A stretch of 64,000 nucleotides of DNA from positions 1-64,000 of the forward strand of contig JAJDUU010000035.1 in NCBI GenBank assembly GCA_022826485.1, in the 5' to 3' direction. This document shows positions 18,056-29,052 of this stretch, piece after piece. The stretch is from Chloroflexota bacterium. GTDB taxonomy: Bacteria; Chloroflexota; UBA11872. Positions within the stretch are counted from its first letter, which is position 1. Every line of letters begins with the position of its first letter. The position numbers and the translations under genes are program-made. The notes under the pieces are model-generated. The model had not been told where the DNA came from, did no database searches, and was given only the letters and a program-made list of their open reading frames with translations.

Positions 18056-18345
18056 CCCCGAAGACCCTTGCGAAACCCCTCCGTCATTCCCGCAAAGAGC
18101 CTCCCCCTCCATCATTCCGACCACCCCCTCTGTCATTCCGAACGGAGTGAGGAATCTAAGGCGCTGGCCAGGGGCACATCGCCCGTCAACTCCGAACGGC
18201 CCCGCCCCGTCCGTCATTCCGGCGGAGCCTGTCCCCGCGCAGGCGGGGAGCCGGAATCCAGTCCGGTCGCACCTGGAAGCGCGCCGGATGCTCGGCGTCA
18301 GGCGAGTCTGAGACCCACCCCTCCAGACTTGTGCAAAGGTCTCCC
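18056..18345. repeat. MITE-like composite element
   Basis: AAGACCCTTGCG at about 18059 and GCAAAGGTCTCC at about 18333-18344 form inverted ends around two TCATTCC palindromes and one TGTCATTCCGAAC...GAGGAATCT unit. It is one of the clearest examples of the wrapper described in the findings. The gap 18027-18399 otherwise has no gene. Confidence 0.65.
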
Positions 18346-18399
18346 CCGCGGGGCTTATGCTCATAGTGCCGGTGGAACGCAGCGGGGGACGGAACCGTG

Positions 18400-19356
18400 A
18401 TGACTGAATCAACCGCGGGCAATGGGCGCCGGGCCGTGGTGGTGGGCGCCGGACGCATGGGTCATGGGATCGCGCTCGAGCTGGCGCGCGGCGGCTTCCA
18501 CGTCGCGTTATACGACGCGGCGGCCGGTCGCGCCGCAGCGGCCATTGCCGAGGCGCGGCAGGACGCGCAGGACCTGGTGCGCGCCGGGGTGATCGCCGAC
18601 AGCGATGTCGACGTCGTCGTGGGACGGCTGCGCGCCGCCGACAGCCTCGCCGAAGCGGCCGCCGGCGCCGAATTCGGCGCCGAAGCCGTGGCCGAGGACC
18701 TGGAGGTCAAGCAGGACGTTTTCGCGGAGCTCGACCGCCACTGTCCGCCGCCCGCCATCCTGACCTCCAACACGTCCAGCATCAGCATCAGCGACATCGC
18801 CGGCGCCTGCGCCCATCCCGAGCGCGTGGCGCTGGCCCACTGGATGCTGCCGCCGCACCTGATCCCCACCGTCGAGATCTGTGGCGGTGAATCGACCGAC
18901 GCGGCCACCATCAGCGGCCTGCGCGAGACGCTCGAATCGCTCGACAAGTGGCCGGTGGTCATCCGCAAGGAGCTGCCGGGCTACCTGATGAACCGCTTGC
19001 AGTTCGCCCTCGCGCGCGAGGCCCTCAGCCTCATCGACAAGGGCGTCACCACCGCCGACGAGATCGACCAACTCATCAAGGGCGTGCTGGCGCGGCGCAT
19101 CCCGGTGCTCGGCATCATGCGCCAGGCCGACATGGCCGGGCTGGACGTGTATCGCCAGATCTTCACCTACCTCGGGCCGGACCTCGATTCCAGCGACGAG
19201 CCGCCCGCGTTTCTGGAGAAGACCGTGGCCGCCGGCCACACCGGCGCGCGCGAGGGCCGGGGCCTCTTCACCTGGGAGCCCGGCGAGTTCGAGCGCTACG
19301 TCGCCGCTCGCAACGAGGCCCTCATCCAAGCACTTCAGAAGGATCGCGCCGGCTGA
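18400..19356 (+). CDS. 3-hydroxyacyl-CoA dehydrogenase family protein
   Basis: A 318-residue NAD-dependent dehydrogenase. Rossmann start VVVGAGRMGHGIALELARGG, the AEDLEVKQDVFAELD stretch, SNTSSISISDIAG with substrate-binding Ser/Asn, and AHWMLPPHLIPTVEI, where the catalytic His replaces the usual GxHFFNP motif. The C-terminal helical domain starts around 185 (GYLMNRLQFALAREALSL). The changed active-site motif means the substrate may not be a straight acyl-CoA; L-gulonate or carnitine dehydrogenase-like relatives are possible. ATG at 18400 is preceded by an adjoining GTG at 18397. Confidence 0.85.
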   Translation: MTESTAGNGRRAVVVGAGRMGHGIALELARGGFHVALYDAAAGRAAAAIAEARQDAQDLVRAGVIADSDVDVVVGRLRAADSLAEAAAGAEFGAEAVAEDLEVKQDVFAELDRHCPPPAILTSNTSSISISDIAGACAHPERVALAHWMLPPHLIPTVEICGGESTDAATISGLRETLESLDKWPVVIRKELPGYLMNRLQFALAREALSLIDKGVTTADEIDQLIKGVLARRIPVLGIMRQADMAGLDVYRQIFTYLGPDLDSSDEPPAFLEKTVAAGHTGAREGRGLFTWEPGEFERYVAARNEALIQALQKDRAG

Positions 19357-19377
19357 GTCCTTAAGTCCGTCTCCCCG

Positions 19378-19440
19378 GAAGAGACCCTTGCGTCACCCCC
19401 TCCGTCATTCCGGCGGAGGCCGGAATCCAGTCCGGTCGTG
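19378..19440. repeat. Left wrapper end plus TCATTCC palindrome
   Basis: AGAGACCCTTGCG at about 19379 followed by a TCATTCCGGCGGAGGCCGGAA hairpin at about 19404-19428, between two convergent genes. Confidence 0.6.
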
Positions 19441-19497
19441 CCCGGCAGCCTGCATACCTGGCGAAGGCGCGGCTCGCGCACCGCCCCTATCGGAGTC

Positions 19498-20874
19498 CTA
19501 CGAGCGCGTCTTCACCGCAGCGGGCTGTGGTGCAGGTCTGGCGAGCGGTTGCCCCGGCGCCACTTCCCGACCCACGTAGCGCCGTCCAATCGCGTAGGCC
19601 GCCGCCGACTCGCTGGCCATGCTCACCGTGCGCGCCATGGCCCCCACCCAGGCGCCGGCGAGCGCGGCGGCGGGCGCGACGACGAACAGCAGCACGGCCA
19701 TGAGCACCAGCCGCCCGATGGCCGCCGCCGCCACCAGCGACGTGCGGCGCTGGTGCATGGTCAGGCCGGAGTAGAACTGCCGCAGCCCCATCACCGCGGG
19801 CACCGCCACGAAAATCTGCAGCGCTGGCAGCGCCGCGTCGGCCACGCGCGGCGGCGCGCCGATCACGCCCTCCAGCGCAAACCGTCCCACCGGCGTGAAG
19901 GCGATCAGCGCCATCAGCGCGGTCAGGCCAAGCGACACCGCGACCACGAAGGCGCGCACCCGCGCATGGTCGACCGGGTCTTGCGCCATCACCAGCACCA
20001 CCTGCCGCAGCGTGGCCAGCGCCGCCATGCTGACCATGATGAGGCTCATGGCCACGCGCAGGGCCGCTACCGACGTCTCCGGCTCGGCCAGCCGCAGCAG
20101 CCCCGCGTTGGTGAGCGGCAGGCCCGCCGCCAGGGAAAACTGCGTCGCGATCAGCGGCAGCACGAACCATGTCACCTGGCGCACGTCCAGGGGCAATTCC
20201 CCGCCCGGGTCGTCGCCGTAGGGCGCGCGGCGCGACGCGCGATGCGCCAGCCAGCCGAGCACCACCGCCTCAACCGCCGCGACCGCCAGCCAGACCGTCG
20301 ATCCCGCCACGCTCGCCGCCACCGGAACGTTGGGGATGACGCCCAGCGCCAGCACGGCCAGCAAGCCAACGCTGACCGCCGGCGCCACCCACACCACCCG
20401 CGTCTGCCGCAAATGCGCCAGCTGCGCCACGTAGAACAGCCGCGCCAGGTTGAAGGCGGGCACCAGCACGGCGATCTGCATCATCTGCACCACGCGCGGC
20501 GTGAGCGCCGCGGGCGTGCCCATCACCTGCTCGAAAAACCACGGCCCGCTGCCCGGCAGCGCCGTCACCAGCGTCAGCCCCACGATGCCCACGGTGTAGA
20601 CCGCCGTGTAGCGCCGCATGAAGTGGTAGGACCGGCGCCCGCGCACCAGCACCAGGTAGGCGCTCTGAACCGCGATACCCGCCGCGCCCAGAATCTGCAC
20701 CACGCCGCTGACCACGCCAAAGGCCGCCAGCGACGCCGCCGGCTCGAGCCCCCGGGCAATGCCCGCGTCGAGCAGCGGGTGCCGCACCTGCTGCAAGACC
20801 TGCGACGCCGCCAACGGCAGAAAGAACGCCCACATGGCGTGGTAGGTCACGGCCTTTACCGACGCGGGGCGCAT
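19498..20874 (-). CDS. MATE/ANKH-like polytopic exporter (MOP superfamily)
   Basis: A 458-residue membrane protein with about 12 hydrophobic segments in two similar halves, each opening with FFLPLAASQVLQQ (about residue 17) or FVLPLIATQFSLA (about residue 233). This internal repeat and the spacing fit the MOP flippase/MATE fold, closest in feel to the ANKH (progressive ankylosis) branch. Substrate unknown; export of a small anion or drug is a guess. Arg/His-rich loops lie on the predicted inside. It is divergent from folE, sharing a 217-bp control region. Confidence 0.65.
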   Translation of the reverse strand: MRPASVKAVTYHAMWAFFLPLAASQVLQQVRHPLLDAGIARGLEPAASLAAFGVVSGVVQILGAAGIAVQSAYLVLVRGRRSYHFMRRYTAVYTVGIVGLTLVTALPGSGPWFFEQVMGTPAALTPRVVQMMQIAVLVPAFNLARLFYVAQLAHLRQTRVVWVAPAVSVGLLAVLALGVIPNVPVAASVAGSTVWLAVAAVEAVVLGWLAHRASRRAPYGDDPGGELPLDVRQVTWFVLPLIATQFSLAAGLPLTNAGLLRLAEPETSVAALRVAMSLIMVSMAALATLRQVVLVMAQDPVDHARVRAFVVAVSLGLTALMALIAFTPVGRFALEGVIGAPPRVADAALPALQIFVAVPAVMGLRQFYSGLTMHQRRTSLVAAAAIGRLVLMAVLLFVVAPAAALAGAWVGAMARTVSMASESAAAYAIGRRYVGREVAPGQPLARPAPQPAAVKTRS

Positions 20875-21091
20875 GGGCGCGGCAATCCTGGGGACCTCGA
20901 GGAAGCGGCCCGATTATGACCGGCGCGCACGCGCCGGTTTCCTACAGCCCCGAGAGACCCCGCCTGACGCCTGCGTATACTCACAGCGTCGGGCCGGGCA
21001 GCGGCGCCGGTCGCTTCGGCGGGCCCTACGATCCGCCCGACGCCATCGCGCGACCACGCGCCGCGGCCACCACACTCACAGGACGAATGGC

Positions 21092-21709
21092 ATGACCGCA
21101 TCCACCAACGGCGCCGAAGCGCCCCAGCCCACCGGCGCGCAGCTTGCCGAGCGGCACGCGCGCATCGAGGCCGCCATGCGCGAAATCCTCATCGCCGTGG
21201 GCGAGGACCCCGACCGCGACGGTCTGCTCGACACGCCGGCACGGGTCGCGCGGATGTACGACGAGCTGCTCAACGGTCATCTGACCGACCCGGACGAGCA
21301 TCTCGAGGTCACCTTCGAGCACGGCCACGACGAGATGGTGGTGGTCCGGGACATTCACTTCCACTCGCTCTGCGAGCACCACCTGCTCCCCTTCTTCGGC
21401 ACCGTTGCCGTGGGGTATCTGCCCCACGACCGCATCGTCGGGCTCAGCAAGCTGGCGCGCGTGGTGGAGCACCTGTCCCGGCGGCTCCAGGTGCAGGAGC
21501 GGCTGGCCAGCCAGATCGCCGACGCCATCGAGCGCGTGCTCGACACCGGCGGCGTCGCGGTGATGATCGAGGCCGAGCACCTCTGCATGACCATGCGCGG
21601 CGTCCGCAAGCCCGGCAGCCGCATGGTGACCACCGTCACCCGCGGCGCCTTCCGCGACAACCCCGCCACCCGCGCCGAGTTCCTCCACGCCATCGGCCAG
21701 CCCACCTAG
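21092..21709 (+). CDS. folE: GTP cyclohydrolase I
   Basis: A 205-residue enzyme that converts GTP to 7,8-dihydroneopterin triphosphate, first step of folate and related pterin synthesis. Zinc ligands are in FHSLCEHHLLPF (Cys, His) and EAEHLCMTMRGVRKPGS (Cys). VGLSKLARVVEHLSRRLQVQERLASQ is the conserved substrate-binding helix region. ATG at 21092 follows AGGACGAATGGC; the frame upstream to 20873 is Arg-rich and unlike the family. A TATACT at 20976-20981 may be its -10. No other folate genes are near. Confidence 0.95.
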   Translation: MTASTNGAEAPQPTGAQLAERHARIEAAMREILIAVGEDPDRDGLLDTPARVARMYDELLNGHLTDPDEHLEVTFEHGHDEMVVVRDIHFHSLCEHHLLPFFGTVAVGYLPHDRIVGLSKLARVVEHLSRRLQVQERLASQIADAIERVLDTGGVAVMIEAEHLCMTMRGVRKPGSRMVTTVTRGAFRDNPATRAEFLHAIGQPT

Positions 21710-21767
21710 CTCCAGCAACACCCGGCGTACAAGCCGAAGACCGGATCAGGCCCCTTCTCACCTGATA

Positions 21768-22065
21768 GGACCCTTGCGTAACCCCTCCGTCATTCCGGCG
21801 AAGGCCGGAATCCAGTCCGGTCGACTCTGAACATTGGCGGCGGATGCCCCAGGTACACCGGGTACGGCCACGCTTTGCAGAGATCTCCCTGATGGAGACC
21901 CTTGCGTAACCCCTCCGTCATTCCCACGAAGGGAGACCCTTGCGCACCCCCTCCGTCATTCCGGCGAAGAGCCTGCCCCGTACTCGATACGGGGCCGGAA
22001 TCCAGTCCGGTCGACCCTGGCGGAACTTGGGGATGCTTGGCCGACGGGCGGTTCCCGAACCGCCC
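21768..22065. repeat. Repeat island after folE
   Basis: Wrapper left ends GGACCCTTGCG (about 21771), GGAGACCCTTGCG (about 21895 and 21932) and a right end TTTGCAGAGATCTCC (about 21873) surround three TCATTCC palindromes, one with the inner CCCCGTACTCGATACGGGG hairpin. A perfect GGGCGGTTC/GAACCGCCC palindrome closes it at 22046-22065. Confidence 0.7.
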
Positions 22066-22430
22066 TTGCGCCCCGCCCGATACTTCATATACGATGTACA
22101 CGCAGCGTTAACAGCGCTGCACGGGTCGTCCCTGGTCCGCGGATCAGCGGTTGATCGACGGGCCAGCACCGCCAAAGGTGGCGTGATGCGAAACATTCGC
22201 GTCGAGATGGGACGCTGGCAAATTGACAGGTTGCGCCCCGCGGCGTCACGGCCAATTCGTCGCGGGGCAGCAGGTCGCGCCGGGCCCGGATGACGCCTAG
22301 CGACACTTGAGACCCCGAACCAGCGAGTGCGCTCGCGTGGGGCTCGAGCCACCGGACCCGCCAGACGACCGGGCGCGATCACGGACACGGTTCGCGCTGC
22401 GGGCTCGCATCGAACGATGCGAGCCCGCGT
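22066..22430 (+). ncRNA. Candidate structured RNA with its own promoter and terminal hairpin
   Basis: This part of the folE-dehydrogenase gap is free of the usual repeats. TTGCGC (22066-22071), 18 bp, TACGAT (22090-22095) could start transcription near 22102. Downstream are an 11-bp stem with one G-U (22235-22245 with 22258-22268), a CCCC-GCGAG hairpin (22313-22342), and a perfect 14-bp stem with AA loop (22399-22428). No RNase P, tmRNA or SRP signature word was found. A 35-codon frame from 22186 is possible but unsupported. Confidence 0.3.
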
Positions 22431-22484
22431 CTATGTCACCCGCCCGCCGCCGGGCAATCTCTCGTCGGACCCCTTCCCCCTGGA

Positions 22485-22600
22485 AGGAGACCCTTGCGAA
22501 ACCCCTCCGTCATTCCGGCGAGGAGCCTGCCCCCCTCCGTCATTCCGGCGGAGGCCGGAATCCAGTCCGGTCGAACCCGGAGGCGCGCTAGATGCTTGGC
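22485..22600. repeat. Palindromic repeat island
   Basis: GGAGACCCTTGCG (about 22487) leads into two TCATTCCGGCG palindromes ending at about 22565, then the CCGGTCGAACCC...GATGCTTGGCGTCGGGCG tail seen at other copies. Confidence 0.65.
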
Positions 22601-22624
22601 GTCGGGCGTTGTTCGGCGCCGTCC

Positions 22625-23602
22625 CTACCCCGCCAACCGCTGATAGACCTCCGGGTTCACCGTCCGCTCACACCGGCCCGTGCCCATGAACTCCTGCAAG
22701 TTGCGCACCGCGCGGTCGCCCATGCGGAACATCGACTCGTGGCTATGCGAGCCGAAGTGCGGCGTCAGAATCGTGCGCGGCGTGTGGAAGAACGGATGGT
22801 CCTCCGGCGGCGGCTCGACGGCGAACACGTCCGACCCAAGGCCGCCCAGGCGCCCGTCGTGCAGCGCCTCCACCACCGCCGCCTCGTCCACCAGGCGCCC
22901 GCGCGAGCTGTTGATCAGGAACGCGCCGGGCTTCATCAGGGCCAGCTCTTCGCGCCCGATGATCTCCATGGTCTCCTCGGTCACCGGCGTGTGCAGCGTC
23001 ACGAAGTCGGATTGGCGCAGCAACTCGGGCAGCGACACGAAGGCCCCGTCGATCCCCGCCGCCTCCAGCCGCGCCGGGTCGGGATTGGCCGTGTGCGCCA
23101 GGACCCGCATGCCGAAGCCGTGCTGGCAGATCGTCGCCACGCGGCGTCCGATGTCCCCGAACCCCACGATGCCCACCGTCTTGCCCGCCAGGTCGTTGCC
23201 GAGCAGCACGATGCGCTTGGCGAAACCCTCGGTGCGCACCGAGGCGTCGGCGTCGAAGATGCGGCGGGCGAGCGTCCACATCATGCCCACCGAGTATTCG
23301 GCCACCGTCAGCGACATTTCGCCCGGACCGTTGAGCACCGCCACGCCCGCGTCCGTCGCGGCGTCCAGGTCGATACTGTCCACCCCGGTGCCCACGCGCG
23401 AGATGCAGCGCAGCGTGCCGGCGTTGGCTTCCAGCAGCTCGCGCGTCCACGGCTCGGTGCCCGCGATCACACCCACGGCGCCGACCGCCGCCTCCGCCAA
23501 CTCCGCGTCGTCGGGGAACGGCGCCTGGCGCACCTCATAGTCACGCTCGAGATCGGCTTGCGGACCCGGGGGCATGGGAAACGTTTGCAGAATCAGCGTC
23601 AT
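22625..23602 (-). CDS. D-isomer-specific 2-hydroxyacid dehydrogenase (SerA-like)
   Basis: A 325-residue NAD-dependent dehydrogenase. Catalytic Arg in INSSRGRLVDEAA, Glu in the DVFAVEPPPEDHP stretch and His in TPHFGSHSHES; NAD loop GKTVGIVGFGDIGRRVA. The length lacks the ACT domain of full SerA, so it may be a short phosphoglycerate dehydrogenase or act on hydroxypyruvate/glyoxylate. SHSHES instead of the common GAxTxE near the His is a mild departure. It begins 21 bp after mreB on the same strand and may be the last gene of the atp-murA-mreB transcript. Confidence 0.88.
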   Translation of the reverse strand: MTLILQTFPMPPGPQADLERDYEVRQAPFPDDAELAEAAVGAVGVIAGTEPWTRELLEANAGTLRCISRVGTGVDSIDLDAATDAGVAVLNGPGEMSLTVAEYSVGMMWTLARRIFDADASVRTEGFAKRIVLLGNDLAGKTVGIVGFGDIGRRVATICQHGFGMRVLAHTANPDPARLEAAGIDGAFVSLPELLRQSDFVTLHTPVTEETMEIIGREELALMKPGAFLINSSRGRLVDEAAVVEALHDGRLGGLGSDVFAVEPPPEDHPFFHTPRTILTPHFGSHSHESMFRMGDRAVRNLQEFMGTGRCERTVNPEVYQRLAG

Positions 23603-23623
23603 GTCCGCCTCGCTGGGCCGGTG

Positions 23624-24649
23624 CTACGGGTGCGAGATTACGATTTCTTGCAGCACGTCGAAGTGTTCCAGGGCAACGCCCGTGCCGCGGACCGTGCATA
23701 GCAGGGGAGTCTCTGCCACGTGCACGGCCACGCCCGTCTCGCGCGCCACCAGCTTGTCCAGGTTGCGCAGCAGCGCCGTGCCGCCGGTCATGACCAGGCC
23801 CTTGTCGATGATGTCGGCGGCCAGCTCGGGCGGGGTCGCCTCGAGCACGCTGCGAACGCCGCGGATGATCTGATCGACCGGCTCCGCGATGGCCTCGGTG
23901 ATTTCGTCCGAGGTGATCGTCACGGTTCGCGGCAGCCCCTGCATCTGGTCGCGCCCGCGCACCTCCATGGTTTCCGCCGGTTCCAGCACGATCGCGCTGC
24001 CGATGCGCATCTTGATCGCTTCCGCCGTGCGGTCGCCCGTCATGAGGTTGTATTTGCGCTTGATGTAGGTGCGAATGGCTTCGTCCAGGCGATTGCCGCC
24101 GACCCGCAGCGACCCCGAGCAGCCGGCCACGATGTCGTTGAGCGAGATGACCGCAATCTCGGTCGTTCCCCCACCCAGGTTGACCACCATGCTTCCCGAG
24201 GCGTGCGAAATGGGCACGTTGGCCCCGATCGCGGCCGCCAGCGGCTCCGGGATCAGGTGCACGCGCTTGGCCCCCGCGGAAATGCCCGCGTCCATCACCG
24301 CGCGTTGCTCCACCGTGGTCACGCCCGTGGGCACCGCCACCATGACCTCGGGCCGGAACAGGCGGTGGCGCCCCGCCGCGCGCTCGATGAAGTAGCGCAG
24401 CATGGCCGCGGTGACCAGGTAGTCGGCGATCACGCCATCCTGCAGCGGACGCATCACGCGCAGGCTGCCGGGTGTGCGCCCCACCATCTCGCGGGCCGCG
24501 TGCCCGATGGCCTCGATGCGGCGGTCCTGCACCGACAGCGCCACCACCGACGGCTCGTCGATGATCACGCCCTGGCCGACCAGGTACACCAGCACGTTGG
24601 CGGTACCAAGGTCAACCCCAAGCCGCTGCGAGCTTAGGGATCGGAACAC
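23624..24649 (-). CDS. mreB: Rod shape-determining protein MreB
   Basis: A 341-residue bacterial actin. Phosphate 1 loop LGVDLGTANVLVYL, connecting MVAVPTGVTTVEQRAV, phosphate 2 MVVNLGGGTTEIAVISL, and adenosine-binding VMTGGTALLRNLD are all present. It polymerises at the inner face of the membrane and guides elongation of the wall. GVDLGTANVL replaces the usual GIDLGTANTL. Its start follows the murA stop with no gap, so the two wall genes are co-expressed. A membrane-binding N-terminal helix is short. No mreC or mreD follows. Confidence 0.93.
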   Translation of the reverse strand: MFRSLSSQRLGVDLGTANVLVYLVGQGVIIDEPSVVALSVQDRRIEAIGHAAREMVGRTPGSLRVMRPLQDGVIADYLVTAAMLRYFIERAAGRHRLFRPEVMVAVPTGVTTVEQRAVMDAGISAGAKRVHLIPEPLAAAIGANVPISHASGSMVVNLGGGTTEIAVISLNDIVAGCSGSLRVGGNRLDEAIRTYIKRKYNLMTGDRTAEAIKMRIGSAIVLEPAETMEVRGRDQMQGLPRTVTITSDEITEAIAEPVDQIIRGVRSVLEATPPELAADIIDKGLVMTGGTALLRNLDKLVARETGVAVHVAETPLLCTVRGTGVALEHFDVLQEIVISHP

Positions 24650-25981
24650 TTAGCCAACCGTCGCCGTGGCCGCCGGACGCGGGCGGCGCTCCACCGTGAT
24701 ATCGGCGCCAAGCTCCCGCAGGTCTCCCGGAAGGTCTTGATAGCCACGCTGGATCGTCTCCGCCTCATCGAGCACCGTCGTCCCCTCCGCCACCAGCCCC
24801 GCCAGCAGCAGCGCCGCGCCGGCGCGAATGTCGGGCCAGAGCCGGACCTCGCAGGCTGTGAGCGGCGTCGGACCGCGGATGCTCGCCGTCGGGCCCTCGA
24901 CCGTCACGTCGGCGCCCATGCGCCGCAGTTGCTCCACATAGCCCAGGTTGCCGTCGTAGACGCGCTCGATGATGGAGCTCTCGCCGTGCGCCTGGGTCAT
25001 CAGCGTGCCCATGGCCGCCTGCACGTCGGTGGGGAATCCTGGAAACGGGATGCACTGGATGACCGTGGCGCTGAGCATCGGGCTGCCCATCACTCGCACC
25101 GAGCGGTTGGTCTCTTGCAGCGCCACCCCCATGGCGGCGAGCTTGACCAGCACCGGTTGCAGGTGGTCGGGACGCACGTTTACCAGCTCCACGTCGCCGG
25201 CGGTCATGGCGGCCGCCACCGCCATCGTGCTGCCCACGATGCGGTCGGGAATCGCGCGCGCCACCGTGCCGTAGAGCCGCGACTGGCCCTGCACGCCGAT
25301 CGTGCTCGTGCCCTCGCCGTGAATTTCGGCGCCCATGCTGCGCAGGAAGTGGACCAGCGCGATCACCTCCGGCTCGCGCGAGGCGTGCACGATGGTGGTG
25401 TAGCCGCTGGCCAGCGTGGCCGCCATCAGCAGGTTCTGGGTGCCGGTGTGGCTCGGGTAGTCCAGGTAGACCCGGCCGCCGACCAGCGGGTCGGCCACCG
25501 CCTGGTAGACGCCGCCGCCCAGGGCGATGGAGGCGCCCATCTCCTCGAAGCCCTCGATGTCCACGTTCACCGGGCGCGTCCCGAGCTGACAACCGCCCGG
25601 CGCGTGGCAGTCCACCCGCCCGAAGCGCGAGAGCAGCGGCCCGGTGACCTGAAACGAGGCCCGCATGGCGCGGACCAGGCGTGGATCGGGCCGCGTCGAG
25701 TGCACGCTGGCCGCGGTGATGGCCACCGAGCGCCGCTCGGTGTCGATCTCCACCTGGGCCCCAAGCCCGCGCAGCAGCTCGGCCATCACCATGATGTCGG
25801 TGATGAGCGGAATGTCCTCGATGACGCAGGTCTCGTCCGTCAGCAGGCAGGCCGCCATCATGGGCAGCACCGCGTTCTTGGCGCCGGGCAGGCGATAGGC
25901 GCCCTTTAGCGAGCGGCCGCCGGTGATCGCGACCCGCGTGACCGGCGTGGTCGTGGCGGCGTCGGCCAGGGCTGCGGCCAC
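24650..25981 (-). CDS. murA: UDP-N-acetylglucosamine 1-carboxyvinyltransferase
   Basis: A 443-residue enzyme for the first committed step of peptidoglycan synthesis (enolpyruvyl transfer from PEP to UDP-GlcNAc). The repeat-fold start LKGAYRLPGAKNAVLPMMAA has PGAKNA. The active-site Cys is kept in CHAPGGCQLGTRP, so fosfomycin sensitivity is predicted. Later motifs DIEGFEEMGA and FPGFPTDVQAA are standard. Downstream of atpC by 10 bp and abutting mreB, so energy and wall genes share a transcript. Presence of MurA supports a peptidoglycan wall. Confidence 0.95.
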   Translation of the reverse strand: MAAALADAATTTPVTRVAITGGRSLKGAYRLPGAKNAVLPMMAACLLTDETCVIEDIPLITDIMVMAELLRGLGAQVEIDTERRSVAITAASVHSTRPDPRLVRAMRASFQVTGPLLSRFGRVDCHAPGGCQLGTRPVNVDIEGFEEMGASIALGGGVYQAVADPLVGGRVYLDYPSHTGTQNLLMAATLASGYTTIVHASREPEVIALVHFLRSMGAEIHGEGTSTIGVQGQSRLYGTVARAIPDRIVGSTMAVAAAMTAGDVELVNVRPDHLQPVLVKLAAMGVALQETNRSVRVMGSPMLSATVIQCIPFPGFPTDVQAAMGTLMTQAHGESSIIERVYDGNLGYVEQLRRMGADVTVEGPTASIRGPTPLTACEVRLWPDIRAGAALLLAGLVAEGTTVLDEAETIQRGYQDLPGDLRELGADITVERRPRPAATATVG

Positions 25982-25991
25982 GGGGCCGGCC

Positions 25992-26414
25992 TTAGCCGCG
26001 CCCGGCCCGTTGCGCGGTGCGAATGCGCGCCAGCGCGCGCAGCAAGGCCAGCCGCGCCCTGATCACGGTCGCGTCGTCGCCGCTCGTGCGCGCCTCTTCG
26101 AGCTCGCGCAGCGCCTCGGCGCGGGCGCGCTCCGCCCGTTCCAGGTCGATCTCGTCGGACCGCTCCGAGCCGTCCGCGAGCACCGTCACCGTGTCCTGCA
26201 TCACCTGCAGAAATCCGCCGAGAATCGTGAGGTAGCGCTCATCGCCGCCGCTGCGATAGCGCAGCGTGCCGGCCTGCAATTGGGTCACCAGCGGCGCGTG
26301 CCGCGGCATCAGCCCGAGCTCGCCCTCGATTCCGGGCGCAACGACCATATCGACGTCGTCCTCGCGCAGCACTTCCCGCTCCGGCGAGACAACGGTGAGG
26401 GTCAACCCAGCCAT
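25992..26414 (-). CDS. atpC: ATP synthase epsilon subunit
   Basis: A 140-residue central-stalk subunit: the N-terminal beta-barrel (LTLTVVSPEREVLREDDVDM, GELGLMPRHAPLVTQLQAG) and a C-terminal helical hairpin rich in Arg, Glu and Ala. It links rotation of the c-ring to F1 and can inhibit hydrolysis. It is separated from atpD by a 350-bp repeat island, unusual for this operon, but keeps its expected place after atpD. murA follows after 10 bp. Confidence 0.93.
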   Translation of the reverse strand: MAGLTLTVVSPEREVLREDDVDMVVAPGIEGELGLMPRHAPLVTQLQAGTLRYRSGGDERYLTILGGFLQVMQDTVTVLADGSERSDEIDLERAERARAEALRELEEARTSGDDATVIRARLALLRALARIRTAQRAGRG

Positions 26415-26486
26415 CTACGCCTCCATGTCGAGAGTATCAGAGCGCCCTCGCGCAGACGGCGACAGCGGGGCGTGAGTCACCTGGGG

Positions 26487-26725
26487 TCCGTCATTCCCGC
26501 GAAGAGCCTGCCCCGTACGCGATACGGGGTGAGGGCAATCCGGTTCCCTCTCCCCCAGGGAGAGGGCAGGGTGAGGGTCCGGGGCGTGGGATATCGCCCC
26601 TTTATACAAAGCTCTCCGAAGACGGGAATCCAGCCCCCGTGTCCGTCCACTCCCAGCATTGGGACAGCCCTTGTGGCTGCCCGCTCCTTGTCCATCATCG
26701 AGTCCCCTTTCCCTTGAAGGGAAAG
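26487..26725. repeat. Repeat island inside the ATP synthase operon
   Basis: Between atpD and atpC lie a TCATTCCCGCGAAGAGCC palindrome with CCCCGTACGCGATACGGGG, a CCCTCTCCCCCAGGGAGAGGG hairpin, and a block (26529-26620) almost identical to 39870-39960. An ATACAAAGCTCTCC wrapper-like end is at about 26604 and a TTTCCCTTGAAGGGAAA hairpin at about 26707-26724. No gene is seen in 26415-26764. Confidence 0.8.
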
Positions 26726-26764
26726 GGCTGGGGTGAGGGTGCATGCCGTTGACGGACGCCGCGC

Positions 26765-29049
<2,285 letters not shown>

Positions 29050-29052
29050 CGC

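Noticed and set aside
22186-22293. 35-codon frame beginning MRNIRVEMGR
   Set aside because: Only a weak AAAGGTGG site precedes it and the sequence overlaps a predicted strong RNA stem; no family resemblance.
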